Translations under genes and position numbers: made by a program
Notes under the pieces: generated by a model
Databases searched by the model: none
What the model was told of the DNA's origin: nothing
What the model saw: only the letters and a program-made list of their open reading frames with translations
Shown: positions 47,580 through 60,213 of the stretch, in pieces
Numbering within the stretch: the first letter of the stretch is position 1
Layout of the letters: every line of letters begins with the position of its first letter
Source: Nymphaea colorata
Taxonomy: Eukaryota > Streptophyta > Magnoliopsida > Nymphaeales > Nymphaeaceae
DNA: 64,000 nucleotides
Direction of reading: 5' to 3'
Assembly (NCBI RefSeq): GCF_008831285.2
Contig: NC_045146.1
Span: 7,824,972 to 7,888,971 of the forward strand

Positions 47580-47588
47580 GTATATATA
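47580..47588 (+). promoter_or_regulatory. TATA box of the metacaspase gene
   Basis: GTATATATAG at 47580-47589 lies 25-33 bp before the first ATG (47613) and 52-60 bp before the second (47640). With the usual ~30-bp spacing transcription would begin near 47612. Confidence 0.6.
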
Positions 47589-47612
47589 GAGACGGAAATC
47601 GGGGGTTGTGGA

Positions 47613-48892
47613 ATGTCAGATACGAAGTGGGAAGGAAGAATGGAAGCTGGAAAGAAGAGGCTGGCAACCTTGGTCGGATGCAATTACAGGAACACCTCGA
47701 ACGAGCTGCATGGCTGCATCAATGATGTTGTAGCCATGCAACGCCTACTATTGAGCCGGTTCGGGTTCGAGGCCCACAACATAACGTTGCTGACCGACGA
47801 ACCCGACTCCCCGGTTCAACCCACAGGCTCCAACATCCGGCGGAGTCTGCAGGAGATGATCCGTCGAGCCGATCCCGGCGACGTGCTGTTGTTCCATTAC
47901 AGCGGCCACGGCACTCTCCTTCCGGCTCACGGCCAGAGCCACCAGACCTTCAGATCAAGAGAGGAAGCCATCGTCCCTTGTGACTTCAATCTCATTACAG
48001 GTACGAACATTAAGCCAGATTACACAACTTCGTCCCTTGAACTTCCGACGGATTCGATGGGTGTTTTTTTTGTCATCTGAAATTAGTGAGATGACATGCT
48101 TGATTTTTAAGTCGATCAATCTCCATGCTTGATTTATATTTTCGATGAGTGTATCTCTCAATTCTCCCTGATATCCACAACATGAGCTGCTAAGATATCC
48201 AATCTATCTATCTACTTAAATTACACCCGACCAAGAATTTGCTCAAGAACGAAAAAAAAAATGCAGATGTTGACTTCCGTCACCTCGTCGACCAACTTCC
48301 GGCCGGCGCGAGTTTCACGATGATCTCCGACTCATGCCACAGCGGCGGACTGATCGACAAGGAGAAGGAGCAGATTGGGCCGAGCACTGTCCTCCAATCG
48401 CGGACCGTCGCCGGAATGGAGAAGATACAGTACCGCTCAAAGGCAAGGGTCATCCCTTTTAAAGCGGTGCTCCAATACCTCGCCACCGTGTCGGGCATCG
48501 ACTCGCCGGAGATCGGCGACCACCTATCGGCTCTCTTCGGCCGGGAGGCGAGCCTGAGGTTCCAGCCAGGAGCACGGGGGGTGCATAGGCGGACAGACGA
48601 CGGGATACTGATGAGCGGGTGCCAATCGGACGAGACGTCGGCGGACGCTTGCCCGACAGGAGACCCCGCTGAGGCGTACGGAGCGTTCAGCAACGCGCTG
48701 CAGATGGCACTGAGGGAAGTGAAGGGGAGGATAGGGAACAGGGAGTTGGTGAAGATGGTGAGGAAGCTGCTGAGGGAGGGGGAGTACGAGCAGCACCCCT
48801 GCCTCTACTGTAGCGACGAGAATGCGGATGCCCCCTTCCTCTGGCAGCCCATCATCTCTTGCGAGAGAAAGGAGAGACACTCTGCAACTTAA
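47613..48892 (+). CDS. MC9: Type II metacaspase, metacaspase-9-like
   Basis: Two exons, 47613-48000 and 48267-48892, with a 266-bp GT-AG intron in phase 1, give 337 residues (AtMC9 has about 325). Metacaspases are Ca- or pH-dependent cysteine proteases that cut after Arg or Lys and act in plant cell death. The p20-like region holds His99 in HYSGHGT and Cys153 in SDSCHSGG, the catalytic pair. LVGCNYRNTSNELHGCINDV and CDFNLITDVDFR match the MC9 type closely. The linker is short, and Arg190 before VIPFK sits where AtMC9 self-cleaves. The C-terminal part has GILMSGCQSDETSAD and CLYCSDENADAPF. No stop or frameshift is seen and GC is higher than its surroundings. The start may be Met10 at 47640: it has A at -3 and G at +4 and suits the TATA spacing better. 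Either start keeps the whole domain. It has no N-terminal zinc finger, as expected for type II. Confidence 0.95.
48001..48266 (+). other. MC9: Metacaspase intron 1
   Basis: Starts GTACGAAC, ends AAAAATGCAG and splits the Asp130 codon. The joined text NLIT-D-VDFRHLV is continuous with the family. Confidence 0.93.
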
Positions 48893-49800
48893 TTGGTGCT
48901 TGTGTGCATGCATGTGTGTTTATGCGTGTTTTGTGTGCGTGTTTGTGCAAGTTCATATCTCAGTCGATCTTCCCCCAGCGCGCATCTTCCATTTGGGAAA
49001 GCAAGACAGAGGCAGAAATATGTATCTCCTATTGATCATTCTCATGTTTGTATGTGTGTATGTATACATCTCTTTGGCATGGGCATGAGTAGCTTGGTAT
49101 TGTATTATACTGTGATATTGCCCGTGCCTTAATATGCTTCTCCAAGGAAGATTGCTGTTCCTCCAAAAAAAACATAACCATGGTTTGTTTCCTTTGCCAG
49201 TGCTGCAGCTGCCTGCAGTAGAGACGTCTTTGTTTTTTTTTGGGAAGGGCAAAACTAGGAGAATGAGTTCTGTCTATATGCTTGAGTACACAATAAGCAT
49301 ACACGATAGAAAGATCCTATTACCAATATAAATATTTACTTTAACGCCTTAACATTGCACATGCACAGTAAACATTCTTAACTCTGTCTTAATGTCTTAA
49401 TCTTATACTCTTACCATTAGCGCATACCTTGGTCATTATTTCATACCCATTATCTTATACCTCTGTCGTACATGGGGTGGTACGAGATAATGACAAAAGT
49501 GAGAGTAAATAAGTCTAAGATTACATAGCCTCTTGAGATAATGATAGGGGTATATTGGTCATAATAATGTGCATATACAAATTGATACAATCATTTGGTT
49601 TGTACTTTGTCAAATCCCAAAACCTTTGGTCACCACGTGGTACCATCACAAGGGCTGTCCATAACAATTATAAGGCTGGTAAAATGAGACAAAAGGGATA
49701 AAAAAATGCTCAATTAAATTTTAACTGTGCTACTTTGTATGTATGTCTAAAGTGCTAGGATGTATAAATAAGGTGATATTTGAGGTATGAAAGATGAAAA
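48893..49800. other. Metacaspase 3' flank and MITE-like sequence
   Basis: 48893-49330 is TG-rich and probably includes the 3' untranslated region; no canonical AATAAA is evident near the stop. 49370-49580 carries CATACCTTGGTCATTATTTC, CCCATTATCTTATACC and the inverse GGTACGAGATAATGAC and GAGATAATGATAGGGG, the partner of 45925-46160. Confidence 0.5.
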
Positions 49801-49803
49801 AGT

Positions 49804-50000
49804 CACTACAAAGTTTTGCCGACAGCTTGAGCAATCGGCAAAACATGACCACAGCTGTCGGACATTGATAAAAATGCTATCGAGAAAGATGTTGCCGACA
49901 ATTTGAGCTGTTGGAAGCAAATGATTGTTTTCCCAATGTTTCAAGCTGTCTGAAATTAATTACTCTATGAGCAAGAGGAGTATTTCATCCTACTACCCAA
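49804..50000. mobile_element. CACTA-type transposon terminus, second family
   Basis: CACTACAAAGTTTTGCCGAC is followed by GACAGCTTGAGCAATCGGC, ACAGCTGTCGG, GACAATTTGAGCTGTTGG and TTTCAAGCTGTC, inverted subterminal motifs. These differ from those at 7871 and 50286. No coding part follows before the next CACTA end. Confidence 0.6.
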
Positions 50001-50285
50001 TAAGATCTACTACCCAATAAGATGATAAAAACCCCTGCCCTTCCCCCCTTCCCCCCATCCCCCTAAGATGTAGGTCTGCTTCTTGTGTCTGATATAAGAC
50101 AGCCTTGTCTATGTTTAGGTTTGTATAACGGTGCTCCCTTTTACCACACAAGAAGTTTGGCGCCCCAAAGATTCAAAGCAAATACTGACTGCTTACCAAC
50201 TTCCACCCTACCTATTGCGCCAACCCCTTTGTCGACGTTCAAAACTAATTACTCATTCACTGTTAGTTACATAACATCAGGAAAA

Positions 50286-50640
50286 CACTATAACAATGTT
50301 GGTTTGCAAAACCCCTATGTGGCTGTTGGGAAAAATATCATGGGGAACTCAATTTCCAACAGCAAAAGCCATTGGCAATTGTATAAGGCATTGCCAATGC
50401 ATATCAGCTGTTTTAGAATTCCCAAGATTGTTGGCCATGGGAAATTCTAAAAGAACTCCCATCTACACTAGCCATAAGGAATGCTTACAATTCTCCACAG
50501 CCATAGTTGTTGGGACTTCCCATAATTCCCCATGCTTTGAACCGTTGGAATATTTTATAGTTCCCAACGGCTAGAGCCATTGGAAATTCTCAATTTTCAT
50601 ACTAACCAAGGCCATTGAGAATTCACGAGTTGCCAACATC
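50286..50640. mobile_element. CACTA-type transposon terminus with subterminal repeat array
   Basis: CACTATAACAATGTTGG opens an array of about eleven TTGG/CCAA words in both orientations (CTGTTGGGA, CCATTGGCAATTG, TTGTTGGCCATGGG, CCAACGGCTAGAGCCATTGG, GTTGCCAAC). The transposase remnants at 53.5-57.7 kb point towards this end, so it is probably the 3' end of that element. A matching TAGTG end with the same flanking 3 bp was not found to the right. Confidence 0.7.
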
Positions 50641-50879
50641 CATTTAAAGCAAATGAAATTGTACACGAATTTGAAAGTCTTATCACAGTGAGATTGAGAG
50701 AGCGAAGAGGACAACATGGTATTAATATATCCATTTTGAACTCGTCTAATACATATGAAGTTCAATACATACTATTACTATTCAACATCCAAATCTGTTA
50801 CAAAAGAAGAAATTGGCCATCTCTTTGCATATGAAGGCTAGCATTGCCCTATCCAAACCTTTGTGTTCTTTACCATGGA

Positions 50880-52070
50880 GTCAATCTCAATTTTGCAAAT
50901 ATAGGTTCACTCTCTCAGCTTCCAATATGATAACCAAATCCTGCAATTTTATTGAAGCGTAAGCTTGCCATGCATACAAATGAATTATAATAACTGACTT
51001 GTGAAATCTTTGGCATTTGAAGAAGTAACAAACGAATTGCAGCTTCAACACTAGCACCCCAAGCTTTGAATTTTGAGCACAGTGCAAGCTCATCTATATA
51101 TAGATTACCAACATTTCCAATATCCAGCACAAAAGCACAAGCATGAAAGAGATCACATTAACTGAAAGCGCTTTCCAATCATGTTGGTGATCTTTTCCCT
51201 TGAAAACTACCTTCTGACCAGGCTGAGTTACCTTGAGGTACCTATGTAATAAAAAGTTAAACTTTTAAGTTCTAACAGAAATATCATTTGTGCAGTCATA
51301 TAGGTCACAAAAAATTAAGAAAGAAAATAGAAGTTTGGCCTACTAGACATCAGTACATCCAAGGCAAAGAGTATTTGAGCTGTAAAATTGCGTTAAAGAG
51401 ATAGGTACAACAACCGGCAACTGTTACTGCATAGCTGGAAATAATAACAATTGCAATATGTACCCCTTTACAATTCCAATTGTCCCCCCTTTCCAATATT
51501 GGTTCATAGGTTTTCTCCAAGATAGTGCTATAAATATTAAATATTTTTTTTTCTCAGGTTGACTATGCTCCTAATTGCATGCACTTGAAATGGAAGTTGT
51601 AAATCCCATCAACTGACTGTTACCTCTTATTAAAACTTGTAGATATTTTTGCGTCTATATCTTTGACACCATCTTTGCATAAGAAAATGTCTTTCATTTT
51701 GCATATGCCAGTTTTGTCAATCTCTTTTCTTCAATCAAACAATTGCCCTATTTCCATCACAAATGGATTTCAGTCAACCTTTTGACCTAAGACACATGAT
51801 AAAGCAGCAGCAAGCTATAAAGACATGCTTACAAAAGCAAGTAATGGTGACCTATCGCTTAAGAACCACAATAGTCTTCATCCGGGCAAGCAATTTTGTG
51901 AGATGACTGATTTCCCATCCTCTGGCTTTTAGTGAGATAACTTTTTGCCTGAAGAAGTAGACAAAAGGTTGTTTAGAAGTCATGCATAAGTAACATAGGT
52001 AGAAAAAAAAAGAAGGGGGTGTTGGTGTTTGGCACAAAAAAGGGCATAACCATGAATACACTCATGCACC
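50880..52070 (-). other. Possible decayed exons inside the CACTA element
   Basis: Minus-strand text MLDIGNVGNLYIDELALCSK continuing for about 70 residues (51130-50915), and QKVISLKARGWEISHLTKLL ending at a TAG (about 51950-51852) after a TTCTTCAG acceptor, look coding but match no family I can name. They could be a captured gene or a transposon accessory gene. Confidence 0.3.
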
Positions 52071-53470
52071 TGACGTTCTAAATACAACCTCACTTAGTGA
52101 ACTGAAACCAAGCTGCATAGACACAAGCATACATGTTCCTTAAAATTCAACAACCAAAGAAAGCATTGAACTTCCAGTCCAACATAAAAAGAGCCTATAT
52201 TGTACTTTATTCAAACAATCCGCCATAATGTATTAATGCTTACTAATATCTAATAAAATATTAGTCAGCATTTGTACATTATGACATGTTTGAAAGAAAA
52301 TTCAGAGTTGGCAATCTTTGAAACAAATATTGTCCTAAAGCAAAGGAAATGACAACCTTTGTAACTATGCAAATGTAAAAATGATAACTTACCAACTAAT
52401 AGTTATTGCAAAATAAGATCCTACCCTTTGGGGCAACTTCTGCCAACTCTTTTCAGTATTGTTGATAGCACAAAGAATTTCAAAACATAACAAAGTCTCA
52501 TTTCAAGGACAAATAAGGAATAACAAATATGCACTATACTAGTAAAAAAGTCCAATTTCACCAATAAATAAAAAATAAGAAAAACAATGTTCACTTTTTA
52601 TATCATTCTTAAAAAAAATAAAGTCCTTTCATATATTAACTTCTACAGCGTTATTTCTTTTACTGGCCAAGTCATATTCTTTGAGACACTTGAGTTGTTG
52701 TTTTAGACTTGCAACTTATCTTTTTAATGATATATTTTTGTTTTGAAATTACAATAACATTCCCTCTGCAAGCTCTGCCCTTGTAGAAGACTCGACAACT
52801 TTCCGTTCATAAGTAAATCGACCTCGCTGTGGATCAAATATGTCTACGGCTTAGTCCTAATTCATATGTACACACACGTTGATGATGCTCTCCTTCAAAG
52901 ACAGTTGCATAAACATCATTATGGCTTGATTTGTCATTTGAATTTTGAGGATGCAAAGATTTTGCCCTTTGAAGTTGATCCTACATATCCAAATAATCAC
53001 ATAGAATAGTTTAAAGCTAAGAATGATATATGATTACAAAATTCAAAAAGAGTATATACATCATTAGATATTACAAAAAAGAATATATACATAATTGTAT
53101 ATAAATATCACTTCAATCAAATCTACAGAGTGTTGATTTATAGGATTTCTATCTTTTCTCAAGTTTGTCTCTATGAAGACATCCATGCAGGTAGGCTCTT
53201 CTCCATGATGACCATCCTTCTATTGTACAACAATAAAATATAGCCTAATTACATATTTGCCATTCAAAACCAAAAACCATGATCATGTATGGAAATTACA
53301 TGTCATACCCTTTCATCCTGAAGTGTTGTCAAGCCTTTTTATTCTAATTTGTGTGGACACTTTAACTTGGCCATATGTTCCTTGTTTTGTTTTGACTTAT
53401 CTTGAAATTTAGTAATTAATAATTAAATATATTAGAGTTACCTACCACTCTGGTGAATCTCATCTCTTTA
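52070..53470. other. Interior of the CACTA element, nothing recognised
   Basis: AT-rich with no open frame of note. Confidence 0.35.
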
Positions 53471-53480
53471 GACAAACGCT

Positions 53481-53820
53481 TTACTGTTTTGGGTTGACTC
53501 TTTTCTTATCCATTTCTTCAATGGTTACATGATCTTCATCTTTTTTGAATGAATCGGAATATTTTTTATTCAGTTCAACTTCATTACAACTGATTTTTAT
53601 CTTCTTGCCATTTTTCATTTGAACTACCTTTAAACATTTAATTTTGCCTTGTCCCTGGCGCTTTGTATGACTTATATCTGTCACAAATATCAAAATACCA
53701 TATATGGCAATGAATATATAACAATAAAAGACACAAGTTAAGCAATAGTCTTACAACTACTAATATTTGAAAGTTCAGTGTCTCCTTAGTCTTCATAGGA
53801 AGTAGTTGTAAACTGTTCAA
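53481..53820 (-). pseudogene. CACTA second-gene (TNP1/TNPA-like) remnant
   Basis: The frame at 53693-53481 reads KRQGQGKIKCLKVVQMKNGK then KIKISCNEVELNKKYSDSFK. This resembles the start of plant En/Spm second-gene proteins (R-G-P-T-K...L...F-N). It is about 70 residues, downstream of TNP2 in the same orientation, and broken. Confidence 0.5.
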
Positions 53821-54489
53821 GACTTGACATAGTATCAGTACATGTCATATGTTATTATAAAAAGATAGAAAGGTAACACATGAATAATAAAAATGTTAAT
53901 TAGACATTACTAATAAAACAAGTTCCATAACATAAGAACATATGATTTCACAAACAAATAATAGAGAATGTGTCAAAGTCTAAATCTAAAAGAACTATTA
54001 CAAAAGGCAAGTTGACCCTAACACATTAAGACTAATCAACATAAAAAGGAATATGAATGTCTAATAAGTTTTTGACAGCTTGGCAAGGTTCATCTCTTTG
54101 AACGCATGTGCGATCTTCATTTTTCCTCCTCCATTTCTTTTGTAGTGCATACACTTCATCATCATTCTCTAAATCAAGAACAATCTATAATAACTCATCA
54201 TCTTCTTTGTTGGTATCCTTGACAATATTTGATATTAGATAATGCTCTTTCGTATCAGGAATGATATATGGTAAACGAATATTCTCTTCTTCCTGTGTGT
54301 TTGGAACAATTTCTTGGACTGGTGGATACACATAACCTAGATTTGCATCTTCAGTTTTTCAGGACATGTTGAAATCTAATGTGATGAATAACTACAATGA
54401 ATGTTCTAAAGTTCAATAGAAAAAATAGCATACAATCAAAGAATCAATGGAATGAATTGTTGAAAACCAATGCAACATCTGACAAAATT

Positions 54490-57400
54490 TTAGATGGTTG
54501 TTCTAATAAAAAAAGTTAACATCATGATCATCCTCATGAGATACTTCAGCTCATGATTCCCTTGCTCATGCATATTAACGTCAACCCCATCCATATTAGT
54601 TCTATCCCAATCATGGTTAACACTTTCCATTGATAATTCAGCTGATAATTTGAACTCACCTTCATCATTTGCATAGGAATTATATGGCATATCATATAAG
54701 TCTTTAGGATCCATATCCAACCATTCATGGTCAATTGGATCTTGAATGTAGAATACTTGTTTGGCTTGATGAGCTAATATGAATGGCTCTTTTGTCCATG
54801 CATGTGTCTTTAGAATTCACCATTGCCATTCCAAATTCATCATTCTTTATAACACGATTGGGTGGTCCCAATGCATCAAACCACCTACATTTGAAAAGGA
54901 CGAATCTGACTTGTTAAAATAATCTAACATAATAATGTCTTCAAGAATGCTATAATATACCATGACCTGTATAGATGAATTTTTATCTTGCTTATTTGTA
55001 TAATTATATGTCCATGCACAAACTTTGTCTCTGTTGTTTTGTGTTTTTCTTTTCTTTTCCTTTCTTTAGTATAGAACTTAAACCCATAAGATATCCCATA
55101 TACCTTTTTGTCATCTTCAGTGGTCCTTGAGATAACTATTTAATTTCTTCTAAAGCTTTTTTTCCAATCATTCTTTCACTGTGAATCTAAAGGAACATGA
55201 AAAATATTATCATCAAATTAGACCCTATGCATCAATTATTTATATGATAAAGTAAATGATGTACATGTTTCCTAAACCATCTTGAAAGTCCTTTGTGATT
55301 TGTCTCTGGATCATATTTTATTTTGTTTGTCTCAAAAACATGATTCAATGTTGTATGCAAAGGAAAAATCCACTGAAACTTCTACAATTAAAATAATCAA
55401 ATATATTCGATAAAAAATTATATTTATAATATGTGCATCATTTATAATATGTGCATCACTTGAGGATGATTAAATAACACGTATAGGTATGTTTGCTTAA
55501 ATTTCATATCTACATTGTCAAATGACTATTCTCTTCCTAAAGGTCGTCAATTTCTTAGTAACGTAGATGACTCTTCATCACTGGTATAGTCTTCATTTGG
55601 ATTTCACTCAAGACGATTCAGCTTGCTTTTGACACCATGTACATATGTAGAACAAAATGTTAAACATTCTTCTACCAAATAACCTTTTGCAATTGAACCT
55701 TCAAGTTTACTTTTATTTTGCAGATATGACTTAAAAGTCATGAGATATATGTTAAAGAAAACTTGTCAATAAATAATCACATCATGAACACACAAAATAA
55801 AATCATAAGATACAATTGTCATTGAAAAAAAAGTAGGTGGTAAATGAGCTTTATATGACATTTTGATCAGTTGAAGTGACTGTCTAATGGTCATTTCTTG
55901 CATATCCAACTTGGCGTTGTGAGAATATTTTGTTTTTTCTTCTATATTCAATAATTTATGCAAAATACTATACACACATTCTTCTCAATGTGCATCACAT
56001 CTAAGTTATGCCGCAATACATTGTACTGCTAATATGGAAAATTAAAAGATATACTTTTTTCTTCCAATTGAATGAAAATCTTGACAATTGGAGTTGATTT
56101 TTTTTTCCAAATATATTTGTGATGTGATGCACCTCTAAACAAATGTCACCAGCTAGTGAAAGTAGTTATTGGTGCACCTTGCAGTTGCACATTTCCATCA
56201 AATGCTACCTCATATAACAAAACATGTAATCAATTGGTAAAAATCGGCCTTGACCCATATAAAAAAAAAATCGACTATTCCTCAGCCAAATAGATATGGT
56301 TCTAGATTAACAATGAGGGCATGCCAGTTTACCTTTAGTGTTCCATCGTGATAAATTAGCATATGCAGAAAAATCATTAATAGTCCACAGTAATGTAGCA
56401 CACATTTTGAATGTTTTTTTTTATGCATCATAATTATTTACCCAGTCCCATAGTTCTTGTAATTCATCAATAAGTGCCTGTAAATATATATCCATATCAT
56501 TTCCAGGACTTGATGAACAGAAATTAACAAACTCAGAATCATGTTTGTTTGTTTCATAACCATCCAATGTGGCAAATGATATGGAATGACAACTACTAGC
56601 CATGTTTTGTGTCTTACACTCATTGTTCTGAATGGGATGAAACTATCAACTACTAAACCAAGCCTCACATTGTGTGCATGAGAGGCAGAAGCAATGTTAT
56701 TCTCATCAAATGACTTTCAAGCCCCAAAATCTGCTGGATGTCGTAAAATGTATCTTTGATGCAATACTTGTGATACCATGACCTGTACGAAGCTATTTTA
56801 GATGACACAAACAATTTTGAAACATTCAAATTAGCGGAAAGTGAGATATTACTTTTTCAGAAATTTTTCTTTACCCACCCGTCATGTTTCTATTTTCATT
56901 TTCCCTTTCACCTTAAAAAACCTTTGATCTTGAAGTATCACATATGTTGCAGACAGCTTTATTTGCGTATTAATACAACATGCAATCATTAGGACAAGCA
57001 TGGACCTTGTTATGCTTAAATCCTAAATCACCAATTATCTTATGGATCTCATAATACGATGGTAGCAAAAAATTCCAATATGGTAAGAGTTCTTTCAAAA
57101 ACTCCAACAACATATTAAACCTTTTATTGTCCATCATCTTAAACACTTTATTTGATAAAGTCGAACAAGAGATGAGTACTTTGAAAACTTGCATCCTAGA
57201 TACAACTCATGTTCAATATCTTTTAAAAATCTATACAATGTATGAACTTTTTCATTGTTCACATTAAATTTTTGGCTAACATGGTCATCATTGTTCAAAT
57301 CTATAGTTGAGCTTGTGAGCATATCAACATAATTTTGATGTCGCCATGAACTTGTTCCCACATAATACTTTGTTGATATATGCTATCAATGAAAAATCCA

Positions 57401-57690
57401 ATTGATATAATTTTAAAACCAAAATAAATCATGTCGTCTATGGATCCTCCAAGCTCTTCATTGAACAATTGTTACACTTCACACAAGGGCATATGATCTT
57501 GTCATTTATCTTTGCATTATTTTTTACAGATTGCATAAAATCAAGAACCCCATGAAAATATTCATCACTGGTCCTATTTGTAGCATAGAAAATGAACACA
57601 AATATATTTATTCTAAAAAAATAATGACAAACTTTTAATAACTGGTGTACCAAGGTATCTATCTTTACCAATCCAACATTTATCAACAAT
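54490..57690 (-). pseudogene. CACTA TNP2-type transposase, decayed
   Basis: Blocks read in order on the minus strand. 57689-57438 holds DEYFHGVLDFMQSVKNN and CPCVKCNNC, the transposase-associated zinc domain. 57194-56970 has LLEFLKELLPYWNFLLPSYY then KIIGDLGFKHNKVHACPNDC, the hallmark TNP2 segment. 56668-56560 reads MRLGLVVDSFIPFRTMS and IPYHLPHWM. 56530-56421 reads SPGNDMDIYLQALIDELQEL. 55975-55766 has LLNIEEKTKYSHNAKLDMQE. 54734-54490 gives the C-terminal DPKDLYDMPYNSY. The protein would normally be about 800-1000 residues; here the blocks are separated by stops and frame changes. Confidence 0.85.
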
Positions 57691-57944
57691 ATCGATTACT
57701 TTTACTTGAAAATGGAAACTTTTTTTTCAGAAGGTTTTAAATCTAACTTCCTACAACAAAAATGATTTAGTTTATAGAAGTAATTATCGAATAAGCAATG
57801 TCATTCAATTGTAGTCAAAAGGTACAATCAAAGAGAAACATCCTTACAAACCAAGCCATTAGAAAAGACATTTGTCACAATGTTAGTAGTTGGCTATCTG
57901 CATTCCTTTTCTTCATATACAAATAATAAGTTTTATGAACTGAC

Positions 57945-57974
57945 TATATATATATATATAGAGAGAGAGAGAGA
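57945..57974. repeat. (TA)8(GA)7 microsatellite
   Basis: TA run 57945-57960 passing directly into a GA run. Confidence 0.93.
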
Positions 57975-57979
57975 ACCCT

Positions 57980-60090
57980 ATGAGGGATCCCCTACCATCG
58001 AGGCTACATGATGCTTTTCTTGAAATAAGGATAGTGACAAGAATGAATAAAAACCCTAAACTTGTCATCAACTTTCAACTAAGGCTTCTTTACATCACAC
58101 TTACTATTCATAACAAACATAGAAGTTTGAAAGCACCACTAACTTTTTTGCTTAGATAGGAAAAAGTCACACCCTTCCCATCACCACGATTGTTAACTAA
58201 TCAAGAATACCAGAAATTGCCATTAGTTTCCTTTGCATGATATATAAAATGATCATCTATAAAACTTATTTCAAATGAATTGAAACAGCCAAAAAGCAAA
58301 AATCAGGTGAGCAAAAAGAATAAAACATTGGTTCATTCAAGAACAAGCAAGTCCTTAAAGGATAACATTTAGTATCTCCATTAAGTATCTAGCATATCCA
58401 GTAGCCTAACCAGTAGCACAAAAATATACCCCTAATGGGCATCAAGGCACTTCCACCACTCTTCCAAGATTAAGCAATATAAAACTTGCATGACAATTGT
58501 GCTTTTATCCCATTAAACTTGTCATACATCATCTTTTCCTACTGATAGAAGTATCAAATAACGACATATATTCAGTGGCAGTAGTGGCAGCCACAAATGA
58601 TAACTATAAAATCTCAGCAATCAAAATAAAGGATGCACTATAGAATATCAGTTATCTTACTAGAAAGCTCAATATGAAAATGCAATTATTTGCAAGACAG
58701 AAAGAAACTTCAAGTGCCAATAAGAAGAAAACCGGGGTTCATCACAAAACAATACTAACATGATGCCCTACACATGTGATAATTACGACTACCATTGAAA
58801 AGGACAAACAATGGGTAAATAGAATAATGAAGCTAAAAAAACTCACTTTAATCTCTTATCAGTATGAGATTAGATATTTTGACATGAGGGAAACACTAAG
58901 AATACAAAAATTGCCTCATGAATTAGTAATGACATAAAACAAGAGCAAAGTGAGGAGCTATAAGAACAGCAAGTGGATTTACAGTTTAATTTTCAAAAGG
59001 TGTTTTCAAATCAGTTAGGAATGCACATACTCCTAACCATATGAACACAACTGGGATCCCTTGTTCCTTACATAGGATGTAAAGATCCTCGCTTTGGAGA
59101 TAACAATAATATGGTTGTTTAGATATCTCAATTACATAATTTCACAATACCTTCTATATGATTCATAGACCACTTCCTACTTGTTTCTCATTTTCCAGTT
59201 TCATGTAGAAGTTGGAGATTATTACTTTTTGTTTCTAACTATAGAATCACCTCCAATCTATTTCTTGTTCTAGAAACTATGGAAATATTATGACTTGCTT
59301 GGGTATTAGATAAATTAAAGAACATGATAAAATGTCATATTCCGGCATTCTCTGATTCACGATTGACTATACAAATTGAATTTCGCCTTACAGACTAAAT
59401 CATACCTACATGGCCATGCCATTCTACTTTTGTTCCAAGTGAGTGTCATGTCATGCACCAGTCTAGTCCTTAAGTGAAAATGCCCACAAAAAACATAAAA
59501 CTAGACCAAAAAGCTAGACAAAGTGGCAGTAATGGTTGATTAGCAAAAGCACCAGCTTATCAATAAACAAGTAGGCACTGCTTACTTATCACCAGACTAG
59601 TTGCTTCTGAACCACATTAGGTAGTTTCAGTGTGCCTCAAACATGAAAAGATTAAGCTCATGTCTTATTGAAGGTTGATCAAGCTGGAAATTTTCAAGAC
59701 ATGAATTCAAATCAAGTGAGTCAAATTCATAAAGCTGGACATATCTTGCCAATTGAAAACTCAGTTGCTTATTGCAGCTGTCTTAAAGATGGTCACTTTC
59801 GGGAAAATGTAATGATGTTTGCCATGCACATCCTGTGGGTATGGACCAGAATCTTTCGTTTTCTTTTTGTTTTCATTATTTAGGTTCATCTACAGGGCTC
59901 ACCCATGTGCTGTGGGCTCAAGGTTCTCTTGTGATTGTCTGTACCAAACATTTCCATGTGCACTTCACCTATATGTTAACAAGGTTAAGCCTCCAAGACA
60001 TAGATGGTGAGAGGAGAAGTGGCCCCCTTGTTTGTCTCTGCTACACCCAAGCATTATTTGTAGGTCATCTTTTCTTTAGCTACCACCTTT
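57980..60090. other. Intergenic DNA, no gene recognised
   Basis: A plus-strand frame at 59668-59883 (VDQAGNFQDMNSNQVSQIHK...) is mildly coding-like for about 55 residues but fits no family I know. The rest is AT-rich. Confidence 0.35.
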
Positions 60091-60100
60091 TTCCTACAAA

Positions 60101-60108
60101 TATAAATA
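60101..60108 (+). promoter_or_regulatory. Candidate TATA box TATAAATA
   Basis: TATAAATA is followed by a pyrimidine-rich leader (CTCCTCCCC, CTCCTTTCATCTTC) and, 106 bp from the box end, an ATG in strong context. The arrangement is typical of plant Pol II genes. Confidence 0.45.
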
Positions 60109-60213
60109 AAGGACTCTCCTCCCCTTTGTCAAGCCCAAGCATATCCATTAGCATTCTCCTTTCATCTTCTTGACTTCATCTCCTTCTCTGCATTTCCTAA
60201 AGAAAGGGCTGCG

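Noticed and set aside
48280-48913. Minus-strand frames of 129-137 codons opposite metacaspase exon 2
   Set aside because: Antisense shadows of a GC-rich real exon; no domain, promoter or splice context.
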